Of a stretch of DNA of 59,761 bases, positions 29,056 to 36,418 are shown one piece after another. Source of the stretch: a bacterium (GTDB lineage: Bacteria > Actinomycetota > Acidimicrobiia > Acidimicrobiales > Bin134); assembly GCA_028819295.1 (NCBI GenBank), contig JAPPMA010000072.1, positions 1-59,761 on the forward strand. The letters run 5' to 3'. Under the pieces are notes generated by a model that was given only the letters and a program-made list of their open reading frames with translations, was not told the DNA's origin and did no database searches. The stretch's first letter is position 1; every line of letters starts with the position of its first letter. A program made the translations under genes and the position numbers.

Positions 29056-29117
29056 GTTCCACCGTTGAATACCTGGACGCCGAGGATCTTCTAGAGCTAG
29101 CTCGCCGCACTCTGTGA
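29052..29117 (+). pseudogene. Doc (death-on-curing) toxin N-terminal remnant
   Basis: GTG 29052 overlaps the antitoxin stop and opens a 21-codon frame reading VSSTVEYLDAEDLLELARRTL before a TGA. Doc-family toxins (Fic-fold kinases that phosphorylate EF-Tu) commonly start with a 'YL..EDLLEIA...L' pattern, and in actinobacteria they often follow an RHH antitoxin. The Fic motif HxFxDANKR and everything else are gone. The sequence after the stop belongs to the convergent HicB gene, so acquisition of HicAB or a linked deletion probably removed the toxin. Confidence 0.55.
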
Positions 29118-29339
29118 AGCCAACACTTGAGGCGGCCACTCGACACCAGGCTCTGGCAGGGGTTTGCCCTCAGCCACTAGGTCTTCGATGGCTTCGGCGA
29201 CCACGGCCCGGATGCCCGATTCGGCTGCCTCTCGATCCGGTTCTAGCCAGCTCACCAGTGGAAACCCGTCGCACAGGCCGACCCACTCGCCGTCCTCTTC
29301 AGACCACTCAGTCCAGAATCGATACTGATCAACCGCCAT
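29097..29339 (-). CDS. hicB: HicB-family antitoxin
   Basis: An 80-residue HicB-type protein: YRFWTEWSEEDGEWVGLCDGFPLVSWLEPDREAAESGI is the partial RNase H-like fold, followed by AVVAEAIEDLVAEGKPLPEP, the standard end of the domain. No extra DNA-binding domain is present, so autoregulation may be weak or rely on the complex. It overlaps the hicA end by 11 bp (toxin first, antitoxin second), and its 3' end overlaps the Doc remnant on the other strand by 21 bp. Confidence 0.8.
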   Translation of the reverse strand: MAVDQYRFWTEWSEEDGEWVGLCDGFPLVSWLEPDREAAESGIRAVVAEAIEDLVAEGKPLPEPGVEWPPQVLASQSAAS

Positions 29340-29583
29340 CGTTCTCCTTCATCTCATCGAGCGCCCGCAGCGCCTGGCGCACCTGGTAGGGCTTCGCCTT
29401 GCCTTTGCGGGGCTGAAGGACCAGCAAAGGATGATCCATCCACGGAGTGTCATAGATCAGGTGGCTGCCCCTACGTCGCCGCGGCTTGCCAAAGCATAGG
29501 TCGCAAGCAGCAATCAGGTCAGCCCACTTGACATCGTTCGGGCTGTTCCGAATTCTTTCCATCCGCTTTTCGTTTCGTGTCAT
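29329..29583 (-). CDS. hicA: HicA-family mRNA interferase toxin
   Basis: 84 residues, a dsRBD-like ribonuclease fold. The segment VKWADLIAACDLCFGKPRRRRGSHLIYDTP contains the family's catalytic His in the GSH motif, and QPRKGKAKPYQVRQALRALDEM is the normal C-terminal helix. The toxin gene precedes and overlaps hicB as in canonical hicAB loci. ATG 29583 lacks an obvious ribosome site; a CCGCG/CGCGG hairpin (about 29591-29604) lies just upstream. All key residues appear intact, so this module may be functional, unlike the Doc and HigB toxins nearby. Confidence 0.8.
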   Translation of the reverse strand: MTRNEKRMERIRNSPNDVKWADLIAACDLCFGKPRRRRGSHLIYDTPWMDHPLLVLQPRKGKAKPYQVRQALRALDEMKENDGG

Positions 29584-29649
29584 CTAGCTTGACCGCGGTA
29601 GCGCGGATATGCGGGATCCATGTTGCTGACCTACCTCCAACTTCCCCAC

Positions 29650-29676
29650 TTGCATTAGCGTATATGGAAATATAAT
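29650..29676 (+). promoter_or_regulatory. Putative promoter with perfect TATAAT
   Basis: TTGCAT (29650-29655), a 15-nt spacer and TATAAT (29671-29676) sit in an AT-rich island upstream of the gene starting at 29745. The spacer is slightly short. The block also reads as AT-rich promoter-like sequence on the minus strand ahead of hicA, so the region may fire both ways. Confidence 0.4.
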
Positions 29677-29744
29677 GTAATAGCCAGAAACTATCGCACC
29701 CGGTGATCAGGGTGTCCAGGCAATTCAGACAATGAGGAAGACTC

Positions 29745-30119
29745 ATGATGGGCTCGATTCTGACGGGGGTGGCGATCGGCTGCTTCGGGTTGATGATGCT
29801 CAACCTGGGGTTGTGCTTTCCGATCCTGAGGAACAAGTGGTACCGGCGGAAGTTGGCCAAAGTGCGGGCCGTCGGGCCTGACGGGACGGTGGTCACCAAA
29901 GACGACATCCGTCGCGAGCTCATGCGGGATCCGGTCGCGACCGAACTGTTCACCAGCGACGACACGCCGGAAGACGTGGCCCGCTACCTGTTCTTGGAGG
30001 CCGAGCGGCGGGCGATGCTGCGAAAGTGCAACCGGCTTGACGATGACGAGAACGACTTCTTCGCCCCGCCTCGCCGATCCGGTCCCGACCCCGGATTCCG
30101 GGGCTGCAACGAACTGTGA
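29745..30119 (+). CDS. Small membrane-anchored protein of unknown function
   Basis: 124 residues with one N-terminal transmembrane segment (ILTGVAIGCFGLMMLNLGLCF, about 5-25), then a basic stretch (RNKWYRRKLAK) that would face the cytoplasm. A soluble acidic tail follows (VVTKDDIRRELMRDPVATELF...) with a Cys (RKC) near residue 94. GAGGAAG lies 5-8 nt before ATG 29745. No family recognised. It stands between HicAB and the Phd/VapC pair. A membrane component of a defence or toxin module is possible, but there is no motif to support that. Confidence 0.55.
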   Translation: MMGSILTGVAIGCFGLMMLNLGLCFPILRNKWYRRKLAKVRAVGPDGTVVTKDDIRRELMRDPVATELFTSDDTPEDVARYLFLEAERRAMLRKCNRLDDDENDFFAPPRRSGPDPGFRGCNEL

Positions 30120-30230
30120 TTTGCGCAGGATCAGCTTGCATCCTGTCTGGGTGGGGGCGTCGGCGGTTCCTTCACCTGCCAGCCAAATGTGGCCCTATTT
30201 TTGAGGCCACAAGATGCTATCGTGTTGGAC

Positions 30231-30530
30231 ATGGCAGCCAACCAGGCCGATTCAAGCGTCCAGCAGGTTACGACACGCCAGTTTCGAGACAACTTTTTCG
30301 CTCTTATGCGTGAAGTGCGTGAGACGGGTTGCGAGGTGGTCGTAACCAACAGGGGACAGCCATACGCTCGGGTCGTGCGGGAGGTTGAGCAGTCAGGCGG
30401 CATCATCGGCTGCGACAAGGACATTCTGCGGATTATCGGAGAAATACCGGAGTCCATTACTCCGGCAGAGGAGTTCCACTCGGTGGTTGATCCCAAACGA
30501 GTGCTCGATGGGGAGACAGATTGGCGCTGA
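30231..30530 (+). CDS. Phd/YefM-family antitoxin
   Basis: 99 residues. VTTRQFRDNFFALMREVRETGCEVVVTNRGQPYARVV is the Phd/YefM DNA-binding core, followed by a disordered, acidic toxin-binding tail. I chose ATG 30231 because TATCGT lies 7 nt upstream and the preceding in-frame sequence is not family-like. The stop overlaps the TTG start of the PIN-domain toxin by 10 bp, so the two are translationally coupled. Phd-type antitoxins with VapC-like toxins are a known combination. Confidence 0.85.
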   Translation: MAANQADSSVQQVTTRQFRDNFFALMREVRETGCEVVVTNRGQPYARVVREVEQSGGIIGCDKDILRIIGEIPESITPAEEFHSVVDPKRVLDGETDWR

Positions 30531-30943
30531 CCCTGCTCGACACCGATGTGCTGATCCGACTTCGAACTGATGACCCTCTCTTGGGGGTTGCAGCAAGGGA
30601 AGTGCTGGCTGAGCGGTTCGACTCGCAACTGCTGGCGGTATCGCCGGCCTCGTTCAATGAGGTCTCCCGTCTGGCGGAGAGGGGAGTGATCGAGTTGGCC
30701 GTGCCTGTGCTGGACTGGTGTCGGCGCTGTTTGGACGGCGGCATCAGACTGATGCCGCTATCCGTGGAAATTGTGGCAGCAGCCCCTTGGTTGCAGAGGC
30801 GGGGATTCCATGGCGACCCCTTCGACCAGCTCATCGTGGCCACTGCTGTCGACCAGGGCTGCGGCCTGGCTACGACCGATAGGTCCATCATCTCTTGGGC
30901 TGACCAATCCGGAGAACTGGCAGTTCTGAACGCCCGGGCGTAA
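30521..30943 (+). CDS. VapC-family PIN-domain toxin
   Basis: A 140-residue PIN-domain ribonuclease. Acidic active-site residues are visible in LLDTDVLIRL (Asp), SFNEVSRLA (Glu), FHGDPFDQLIVATA (Asp, Asp) and LATTDRSI (Asp). It starts at TTG 30521 with GGGGAG 5 nt upstream, inside the antitoxin gene. Intact by sequence. VapC toxins cleave tRNA or rRNA at specific sites; the target here cannot be read from sequence. Confidence 0.88.
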   Translation: MALTLLDTDVLIRLRTDDPLLGVAAREVLAERFDSQLLAVSPASFNEVSRLAERGVIELAVPVLDWCRRCLDGGIRLMPLSVEIVAAAPWLQRRGFHGDPFDQLIVATAVDQGCGLATTDRSIISWADQSGELAVLNARA

Positions 30944-31065
30944 GAGTGCTCGACGCTAATCTGCCGTGCGCTGCGAGTATGGCTGCGTCAGTGCGCCTTG
31001 CGAGGAACGCCGCTGCCGTCGCAATCCACGGCGCTATTTCTGCGACACACCACTAGAGTTGGCCG

Positions 31066-32232
31066 ATGGCCTACACCGACGACGCGATCCGGGATCTGAC
31101 CCGCCGGGTCTTCGAGCTGTGGCAGGACAACACCACCGATCTGGCCCCCGAGGTGATGCGCCAGTCGGTGCGCGCCTACCTCGACCAGCCCCGGTTCGAG
31201 TACGAAGTGGAGCGGATCTTCAAACACCTGCCGCTGGCGCTGGCCCTCAGCTCCGAGCTTCCCGTTCCGGACACCTACAAGGCCATGGACGTCATGGGCG
31301 TACCGGTGCTGCTCACCCGAGGGGCCGACGGCGCGGCTCGGGCCTTCCTCAACGTGTGCCGCCACCGGGGATCGCCGCTGTGCGAGCCCGGGTCGGGGTC
31401 GGCTCAGCGGTTGACCTGCCCCTACCACGCCTGGTCTTACGACACCGCGGGTGACCTGGTGGGCATGTTCGGCGCCCACACCTTCGGCGACGTCGACCGC
31501 CACCACCTCGCGCTCACGCCGCTGGCCTGTGCCGAGAAAGCCGGCTTTGTGTTCGCCTGCCTCACCCCCGGCGTCACCTTCGACATCGGCGCCTTTCTGG
31601 GCGACTTCGCCCCCTACATCGCGGCCCTCGACCTCGACCAGTGGCACATCTTCGAGCAGCGCACCCTCGACGGGCCGGGCTGGAAGGTGGCATGGGACGG
31701 ATATCTGGAGGGCTACCACCAGGAGCGGCTGCACCCCAAGACCGTGGGGCTGAACACCATCGGCAACCTCATGGCCCACGACACCTGGGGGCCGCACCAG
31801 CGGATCGTGTTCGGCCGAAAGTCGATGCCCAAGCTGGTCGGCCAGCCCGAGGAGGAGTGGGATCTCGACGAGCACATCCGCCTGATCCACTCCATCTTCC
31901 CCAATGTGTCTATTTCCGGCATCCTGGGCGACTACTGCCTGGTGAGCCAGCTCTTCCCCGGCCCGACCGTCGACACCAGCCTCACCATCCAGACTGTGCT
32001 GTGCCGCCACGAGCCGTCCACCGATGAGGAGCGCGAAACAGCCGAGCAGTTCAGCGCCCTGGTGCTACAGGCGGTGCGGGATGAGGACTACTGGGTGGGC
32101 TTCCAGATCCAGAACGCCCTCAAGAGCGGCGCCACCTCAGAGGTGCTGTTCGGGCGCAACGAGCCCAGCTTGCAGCACTACCACCACGCGGTGGAGCGCT
32201 ACGCCGAGCTGAGTGTGGACCGAGAGAACTAG
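31066..32232 (+). CDS. Rieske-type ring-hydroxylating oxygenase, alpha subunit
   Basis: 388 residues. The Rieske [2Fe-2S] ligands are C98-x-H100 and C118-x2-H121 (NVCRHRGSPLCE, LTCPYHAWSYD). The mononuclear iron site has H218 and H223 in GYLEGYHQERLHP. It hydroxylates aromatic or sterol-type rings using electrons from separate reductase and ferredoxin proteins, neither of which is encoded nearby. ATG 31066 is exactly 6 nt after TAGAGT (leaderless pattern). Its TAG overlaps the nadA stop on the other strand within one CTAG. Substrate unknown; the CoA ligases, acyl-CoA dehydrogenase and BVMO nearby suggest catabolism of lipids or ring compounds. Confidence 0.88.
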   Translation: MAYTDDAIRDLTRRVFELWQDNTTDLAPEVMRQSVRAYLDQPRFEYEVERIFKHLPLALALSSELPVPDTYKAMDVMGVPVLLTRGADGAARAFLNVCRHRGSPLCEPGSGSAQRLTCPYHAWSYDTAGDLVGMFGAHTFGDVDRHHLALTPLACAEKAGFVFACLTPGVTFDIGAFLGDFAPYIAALDLDQWHIFEQRTLDGPGWKVAWDGYLEGYHQERLHPKTVGLNTIGNLMAHDTWGPHQRIVFGRKSMPKLVGQPEEEWDLDEHIRLIHSIFPNVSISGILGDYCLVSQLFPGPTVDTSLTIQTVLCRHEPSTDEERETAEQFSALVLQAVRDEDYWVGFQIQNALKSGATSEVLFGRNEPSLQHYHHAVERYAELSVDREN

Positions 32233-33323
32233 GTAATACTCAGCATTCGGTCGAGGGCGACGCGGGCGTCGGCGGCAATGCCCGGCTCGACGGTGATGCG
32301 GTTGCGGACTTTGCCCTCCACCAGGCCCTCCAGCGTCCAGGCCAGATGGGCGGCGTCGATGCGGAACATGGTCGAGCACGGGCAGATCAGCGGATCCAGC
32401 GACACCACCGTCTTGTCCGGGGTCTCGTCGTTCAGCCGGTTCACCAGGTGGATCTCGGTGCCCACCCCGATGACCGAGCCGGCCGGGGCGGCGGCCACCG
32501 CTTTGATGATGTAGTCGGTGGAGCCCACCTGGTCGGCCAGAGCGCACACCTCGCGGCTGCACTCGGGGTGGACCACCACGATCCCGTCGGGGTGCTTGGC
32601 CCGGAACGCGGCCACATGGTCGGGCTGGAACCGCTGGTGTACCGAGCAGTGCCCCTTCCACAGCAGCAGCACCGACTCCTTGCATTCGGCCTCGGCCAGC
32701 CCGCCCAACTCGAAGCGGGGATTCCACACCGCCATGTCGCTCTCGTCGTAGCCCATGTCGAACCCGGTGTTGCGGCCCAAGTGCTGGTCGGGGAAGAACA
32801 GCAGCTGGTCGCCCCGCTCCAGCGCCCACGCCAAAACCGCGCGAGCGTTGGTCGACGTACACACCGCACCGCCGTGTCGGGCCACGAACGCCTTCAGATT
32901 GGCGGCCGAGTTCATGTAGGTGATGGGCACCACCCGGCCGATGTCCACCACTCGGGCCAGCTCGTCCCAGGCCTCTTCCACCTGGTCGATGTCGGCCATG
33001 TCGGCCATTGAGCAGCCTGCGTTCAAGTCGGGGAGCACAACCTGCTGGTGGTCGCCGGTCAAGATGTCGGCCGACTCGGCCATGAAGTGGACGCCGCAGA
33101 ACACGATGTACTCAGCCTCGGGGCGCTGCTGGGCCAGCACCGACAGCCGGAATGAGTCGCCCCGGGCGTCGGCCCAGGCCATGACCTCGTCGCGCTGGTA
33201 GTGGTGCCCGAGTATGAACAGCCGGTCGCCCAGGGCGGCTTTCGCGTCGCCGATCCAGCCCGCCAATTGCCGGGGTGATGCCGTTGTGTACCGCTCGGGG
33301 AGCGGACGCTGAACGCGCAACAT
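32229..33323 (-). CDS. nadA: Quinolinate synthase
   Basis: Condenses iminoaspartate with dihydroxyacetone phosphate to quinolinate in de novo NAD synthesis, using a [4Fe-4S] cluster. The 364 residues from ATG 33323 include the expected Cys ligands in VFCGVHFMAE, HPECSREV and CPCSTM, and the substrate-binding HHYQRDEV and MNSAA segments. I reject the open frame's extra 55 N-terminal residues because GGAGG lies about 11 nt before ATG 33323. nadB and nadC, often in an operon with nadA, are not in this window. The leader is about 125 nt long and folds the ribosome site into a small hairpin. Confidence 0.95.
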   Translation of the reverse strand: MLRVQRPLPERYTTASPRQLAGWIGDAKAALGDRLFILGHHYQRDEVMAWADARGDSFRLSVLAQQRPEAEYIVFCGVHFMAESADILTGDHQQVVLPDLNAGCSMADMADIDQVEEAWDELARVVDIGRVVPITYMNSAANLKAFVARHGGAVCTSTNARAVLAWALERGDQLLFFPDQHLGRNTGFDMGYDESDMAVWNPRFELGGLAEAECKESVLLLWKGHCSVHQRFQPDHVAAFRAKHPDGIVVVHPECSREVCALADQVGSTDYIIKAVAAAPAGSVIGVGTEIHLVNRLNDETPDKTVVSLDPLICPCSTMFRIDAAHLAWTLEGLVEGKVRNRITVEPGIAADARVALDRMLSIT

Positions 33324-33332
33324 GTTTTGGGA

Positions 33333-33345
33333 ACCTCCGTGAGGT
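33333..33345 (-). promoter_or_regulatory. Hairpin covering the nadA ribosome site
   Basis: On the nadA mRNA, ACCTC, a 3-nt loop ACG and GAGGT form a perfect 5-bp stem whose 3' arm contains the GGAGG ribosome site. It would lower translation unless opened, so it may be a simple regulatory device. Confidence 0.35.
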
Positions 33346-33453
33346 GAGGGAACTCCGATTAGCGGCCGGTGGGGACAGCCAGGTCGCCTCGCCACGGGGA
33401 TGTCGGCCTCAGAGTTGGATATGTCGCCGGATACCTGGCCGGCGTGGGAGGGA

Positions 33454-33481
33454 ATATTACCCGTCTGGAGCGCAGAATCAA
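33454..33481 (-). promoter_or_regulatory. Putative nadA promoter
   Basis: On the minus strand, TTGATT (33481-33476), a 16-nt spacer and TAATAT (33459-33454) give a good promoter about 125 nt upstream of the nadA ATG. It lies in the 225-bp gap shared with divergent uvrC. Confidence 0.5.
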
Positions 33482-33548
33482 AGGGCAACAGCCGAGGGGC
33501 CGACTCCGCGGCTGCCGGCCACGGCCTGGCTCGTAGGATGGGTGAGCC

Positions 33549-35408
33549 ATGTTGAACCGCCCGCCCGCCGGCAGCATCCCCGATGCCGCGGGCTCATACC
33601 AGTTCAAAGACCGCCACGGCCGGCTTATTTACGTGGGCAAGGCCAAGAGCCTGCGGTCCCGGCTGGGCAGCTATTTCCAGAATCCGGCCCACCTGCCGCC
33701 CCGCACTGCCCAGATGGTGGCCGAGGCCGTATCGGTGGAGTGGATCCAGGTGGACAACGAGGTGGAGGCGCTGATGCTGGAGTACAGCCTCATCCAGCAG
33801 CACCAGCCCCGGTTCAACGTCCGCTACCGCGACGACAAGAGCTACCCGTTCCTGTGCGTGACCATGGTGGACGAGTGGCCCCGGGCCATGGTCATCCGGG
33901 GCCGCAAGAAGAAGGGCAACCGCTATTTCGGCCCCTACGGCCACGCCTACGCCATTCGGGACACCCTCGACCAGCTTCTGCGCACCTTCCCCATCCGCAC
34001 ATGCAGCGACAACAAGTTCAACCACCACGCCCGCCTGGGCCGGCCGTGCCTGCTGTACCACATCGAGAAGTGCGCCGGGCCGTGCGTGGGCGAGGTGGAG
34101 CGTGAGCGCTACGACGAGATGGTGGACGACCTGCTGGCCTTCCTGGGCGGCGACACCGACGAGGTGGTGAAGCGTCTGGAAGACGACATGGCCCAGGCCT
34201 CAGCCGCCCTGGAGTTCGAGCAGGCCGCCCGCTGCCGGGACCGCTTGGCCAGCGTGTACAAGGCCATCGAGGGCCAGCAGATGGTGGGGGCCCGCTCGGA
34301 GGACTACGACGTGGTCGGCCTGGTGGACGACGAGCTGGAGGCGGCCTGCCAGGTGTTCTATGTGCGAAAGGGCCGGGTGATGGGCCGCCGGGGGTTCATC
34401 GTGGACAAAGCCGGTGATCTCAGCCGCCCCGAGCTGGTGAGCCGTGTGCTGGAGCGGCTGTATTTCGAGGAGAACCCGCTGGGCAGTCCCAAGCAGGTGC
34501 TGGTTCCCGACCTGCCCGACAACCAGAGCCTGTACGAGGAATGGCTGCGGCACCAGCGGGGGTCGAAGGTGGCCATCTCGGTGCCCCAGCGGGGGGCTAA
34601 ACGCAAGCTCCAGGACACGGTAGCCCGCAACGCGGCCGACGCCTTCGCCCGGCACCGGCTCAAGCGCAGCACCGACCACAACAGCCGGGCCCGGGCCCTC
34701 AACGACCTCCAGAGCTGCCTCGGGCTGCCCGAGGCCCCTCTGCGGATCGAGTGCTACGACATGAGCCACCTTCAAGGGTCCGACTATGTGGGCTCTATGG
34801 TGGTGATGGAGGACGCCTTGCCCCGCAAGTCGGAATACCGCCGGTTCAAGGTGCGCACCGTGGTCGGCAACGACGACTATGCCGCCATGGAGGAGGTGCT
34901 CACCCGGCGGCTCTCCAACTACCTGGACGAGCGGGACCGCCCGGTGGAGGAGCGGGGGAAATTCGCCTATCCGCCCCAACTGCTGGTGGTTGACGGCGGC
35001 AAGGGGCAGCTTGGGGTGGCCGAGCGGGTGCTGGCCGAGTTGGGCCTCGACGGCGAGATTTTCCCCGCCGGGCTGGCCAAGGAGTTCGAGCAGGTCTACG
35101 TGCCCGGCCGAGCCGACCCCGTGGAGATCCCGAGGCCGTCGGAGAGCCTGTACTTGCTCCAGCGCATTCGGGACGAGAGCCACCGGTTCGCCAACGACTA
35201 CCACCGCCAACTGCGGGGCAAGCGGATGGCCCGGTCCTCGCTGGACGGCATCGCCGGCCTCGGCCCCACTCGGCGAGCCCGACTGGTGAAAGAGCTAGGC
35301 GGAGTGCGAGCGGTGGAACGGGCCACGCTGGACGACCTCTTGGCCCTCAGATGGCTCCCCGATCCTGTGGCCCACTCGATCTACGAGAAGCTCCACAGCC
35401 CCCGGTAG
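33549..35408 (+). CDS. uvrC: Excinuclease ABC subunit C
   Basis: Dual-incision nuclease of nucleotide excision repair, 619 residues. GIY-YIG-type domain at the N-terminus (GSYQFKDRHGRLIYVGKAKSLRSRL), a UVR motif for UvrB binding (DDMAQASAALEFEQAARCRDRL, about 215-236), an RNase H-like endonuclease domain (IECYDMSHLQGSDYVGSMVV, LLVVDGGKGQL) and a C-terminal helix-hairpin-helix (LDGIAGLGPTRRARLVKELGG). The ATG at 33549 lies 9 nt after TAGGAT, so the leader is at most a few nucleotides. rapZ follows after 58 bp, as in other actinobacteria. Confidence 0.97.
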   Translation: MLNRPPAGSIPDAAGSYQFKDRHGRLIYVGKAKSLRSRLGSYFQNPAHLPPRTAQMVAEAVSVEWIQVDNEVEALMLEYSLIQQHQPRFNVRYRDDKSYPFLCVTMVDEWPRAMVIRGRKKKGNRYFGPYGHAYAIRDTLDQLLRTFPIRTCSDNKFNHHARLGRPCLLYHIEKCAGPCVGEVERERYDEMVDDLLAFLGGDTDEVVKRLEDDMAQASAALEFEQAARCRDRLASVYKAIEGQQMVGARSEDYDVVGLVDDELEAACQVFYVRKGRVMGRRGFIVDKAGDLSRPELVSRVLERLYFEENPLGSPKQVLVPDLPDNQSLYEEWLRHQRGSKVAISVPQRGAKRKLQDTVARNAADAFARHRLKRSTDHNSRARALNDLQSCLGLPEAPLRIECYDMSHLQGSDYVGSMVVMEDALPRKSEYRRFKVRTVVGNDDYAAMEEVLTRRLSNYLDERDRPVEERGKFAYPPQLLVVDGGKGQLGVAERVLAELGLDGEIFPAGLAKEFEQVYVPGRADPVEIPRPSESLYLLQRIRDESHRFANDYHRQLRGKRMARSSLDGIAGLGPTRRARLVKELGGVRAVERATLDDLLALRWLPDPVAHSIYEKLHSPR

Positions 35409-35466
35409 TCACCGAGCAGCCCAGAAGCTCCACGCCTCATCCCACCCAGGCCATTAGCCTCAAGGC

Positions 35467-36339
35467 GTGGCCGAGTTCGTGGTGATCACCGGAATGTCGG
35501 GAGCTGGTCGGTCCCAGGCTGCCAACCGCTTCGAAGACCTGGGCTGGTACGTGGTGGACAACCTGCCCCCGGCCTTGGTGCCCAAAGTCCAGGAGTTCGC
35601 CGATGCTCCCGACAGCAGCATCTCCCGAGTGGGCCTGGTGCTGGGGCTGAACCTTTACCTCGAGGAAGTGGCCCCCGCGCTGGTAGAGCTCAAGGAATCG
35701 GCAGAAGGATCTGTTCGCATACTCTTCCTCGACGCCTCCACCCCAGAGCTGGTGAAGCGGTTTGAAAGCACCAAGCGTCGCCATCCGTTCGCCAGCATCC
35801 CGCCGATGGGGGTGTCCGACGCCATCGAGGCCGAGCGGGAGGCGCTGGGCTATCTCCGCAGCGAGGCCGACGTGGTGGTGGACACTTCCGAATACAGCAT
35901 CTACCAGCTCAACCGCTTCATCGACGAAGTTTTCGGGCTGGACGCAGGGCCGGAGTCGGTGACCACCCGGATCATGTCGTTCGGATTCAAGCACGGCATC
36001 CCTCTCGACGCAGATCTGGTGTTGGACTGCCGCTTTCTGCCCAATCCCCACTGGGTGGAAGAGCTCCGGCCTCTCACCGGCCAAGACGATGCGGTGAAAG
36101 ACTTCTTGTTGCACGGCCAGCCCGTGGCCGAGGCCTTCCTGCAAAAGACCGAAGACCTGCTCAAGCTGCTGGTGCCCGCCTATGTGAGGGAGGGCAAGTC
36201 GTACCTCACCATCGCCTTCGGCTGCACCGGAGGCCGCCACCGCTCGGTGTTCGTGGCCGAGGACATCAACCGCCGTCTTGCTGAAGACCCCGAGCTCGGC
36301 ATCCGCCCCCTCATCGCCCATAGGGACCTCGACGGCTAG
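35467..36339 (+). CDS. rapZ: RapZ / YvcJ-type nucleotide-binding protein
   Basis: A 290-residue P-loop protein. Walker A GMSGAGRS (about 9-16), then the characteristic VVDNLPPALVPK, and a C-terminal domain with SFGFKHGIPLDADLVLDCRFLPNP and IAFGCTGGRHRSVFVAE. In E. coli RapZ controls glmS sRNA turnover; in Gram-positives its homologue binds GTP and affects envelope metabolism. GTG 35467 is 6 nt after TAGCCT (leaderless pattern). In actinobacteria yvcK and whiA usually follow; here they are absent and only a 24-codon frame overlaps the stop. Confidence 0.95.
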   Translation: MAEFVVITGMSGAGRSQAANRFEDLGWYVVDNLPPALVPKVQEFADAPDSSISRVGLVLGLNLYLEEVAPALVELKESAEGSVRILFLDASTPELVKRFESTKRRHPFASIPPMGVSDAIEAEREALGYLRSEADVVVDTSEYSIYQLNRFIDEVFGLDAGPESVTTRIMSFGFKHGIPLDADLVLDCRFLPNPHWVEELRPLTGQDDAVKDFLLHGQPVAEAFLQKTEDLLKLLVPAYVREGKSYLTIAFGCTGGRHRSVFVAEDINRRLAEDPELGIRPLIAHRDLDG

Positions 36340-36413
36340 TGGCCTCCAATGACCCCACCGAGGCCCGAGAGGCGGCCGAAGCCCTGGGCCAGCACTGCGT
36401 GCTTGCTTCCTGA
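36339..36413 (+). other. 24-codon reading frame coupled to rapZ
   Basis: A GTG overlaps the rapZ TAG by one base (TAGTG) and opens VASNDPTEAREAAEALGQHC, ending in VLAS before a TGA. The coupling geometry is what would be expected for the next operon gene, and the position is where yvcK normally starts, but the peptide does not resemble YvcK. It may be a remnant of a deleted gene or chance. Confidence 0.2.
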
Positions 36414-36418
36414 TTCGG

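Noticed and set aside
33324..33488. 55-residue N-terminal extension of NadA
   Set aside because: Not NadA-like, and it covers the probable promoter and leader.
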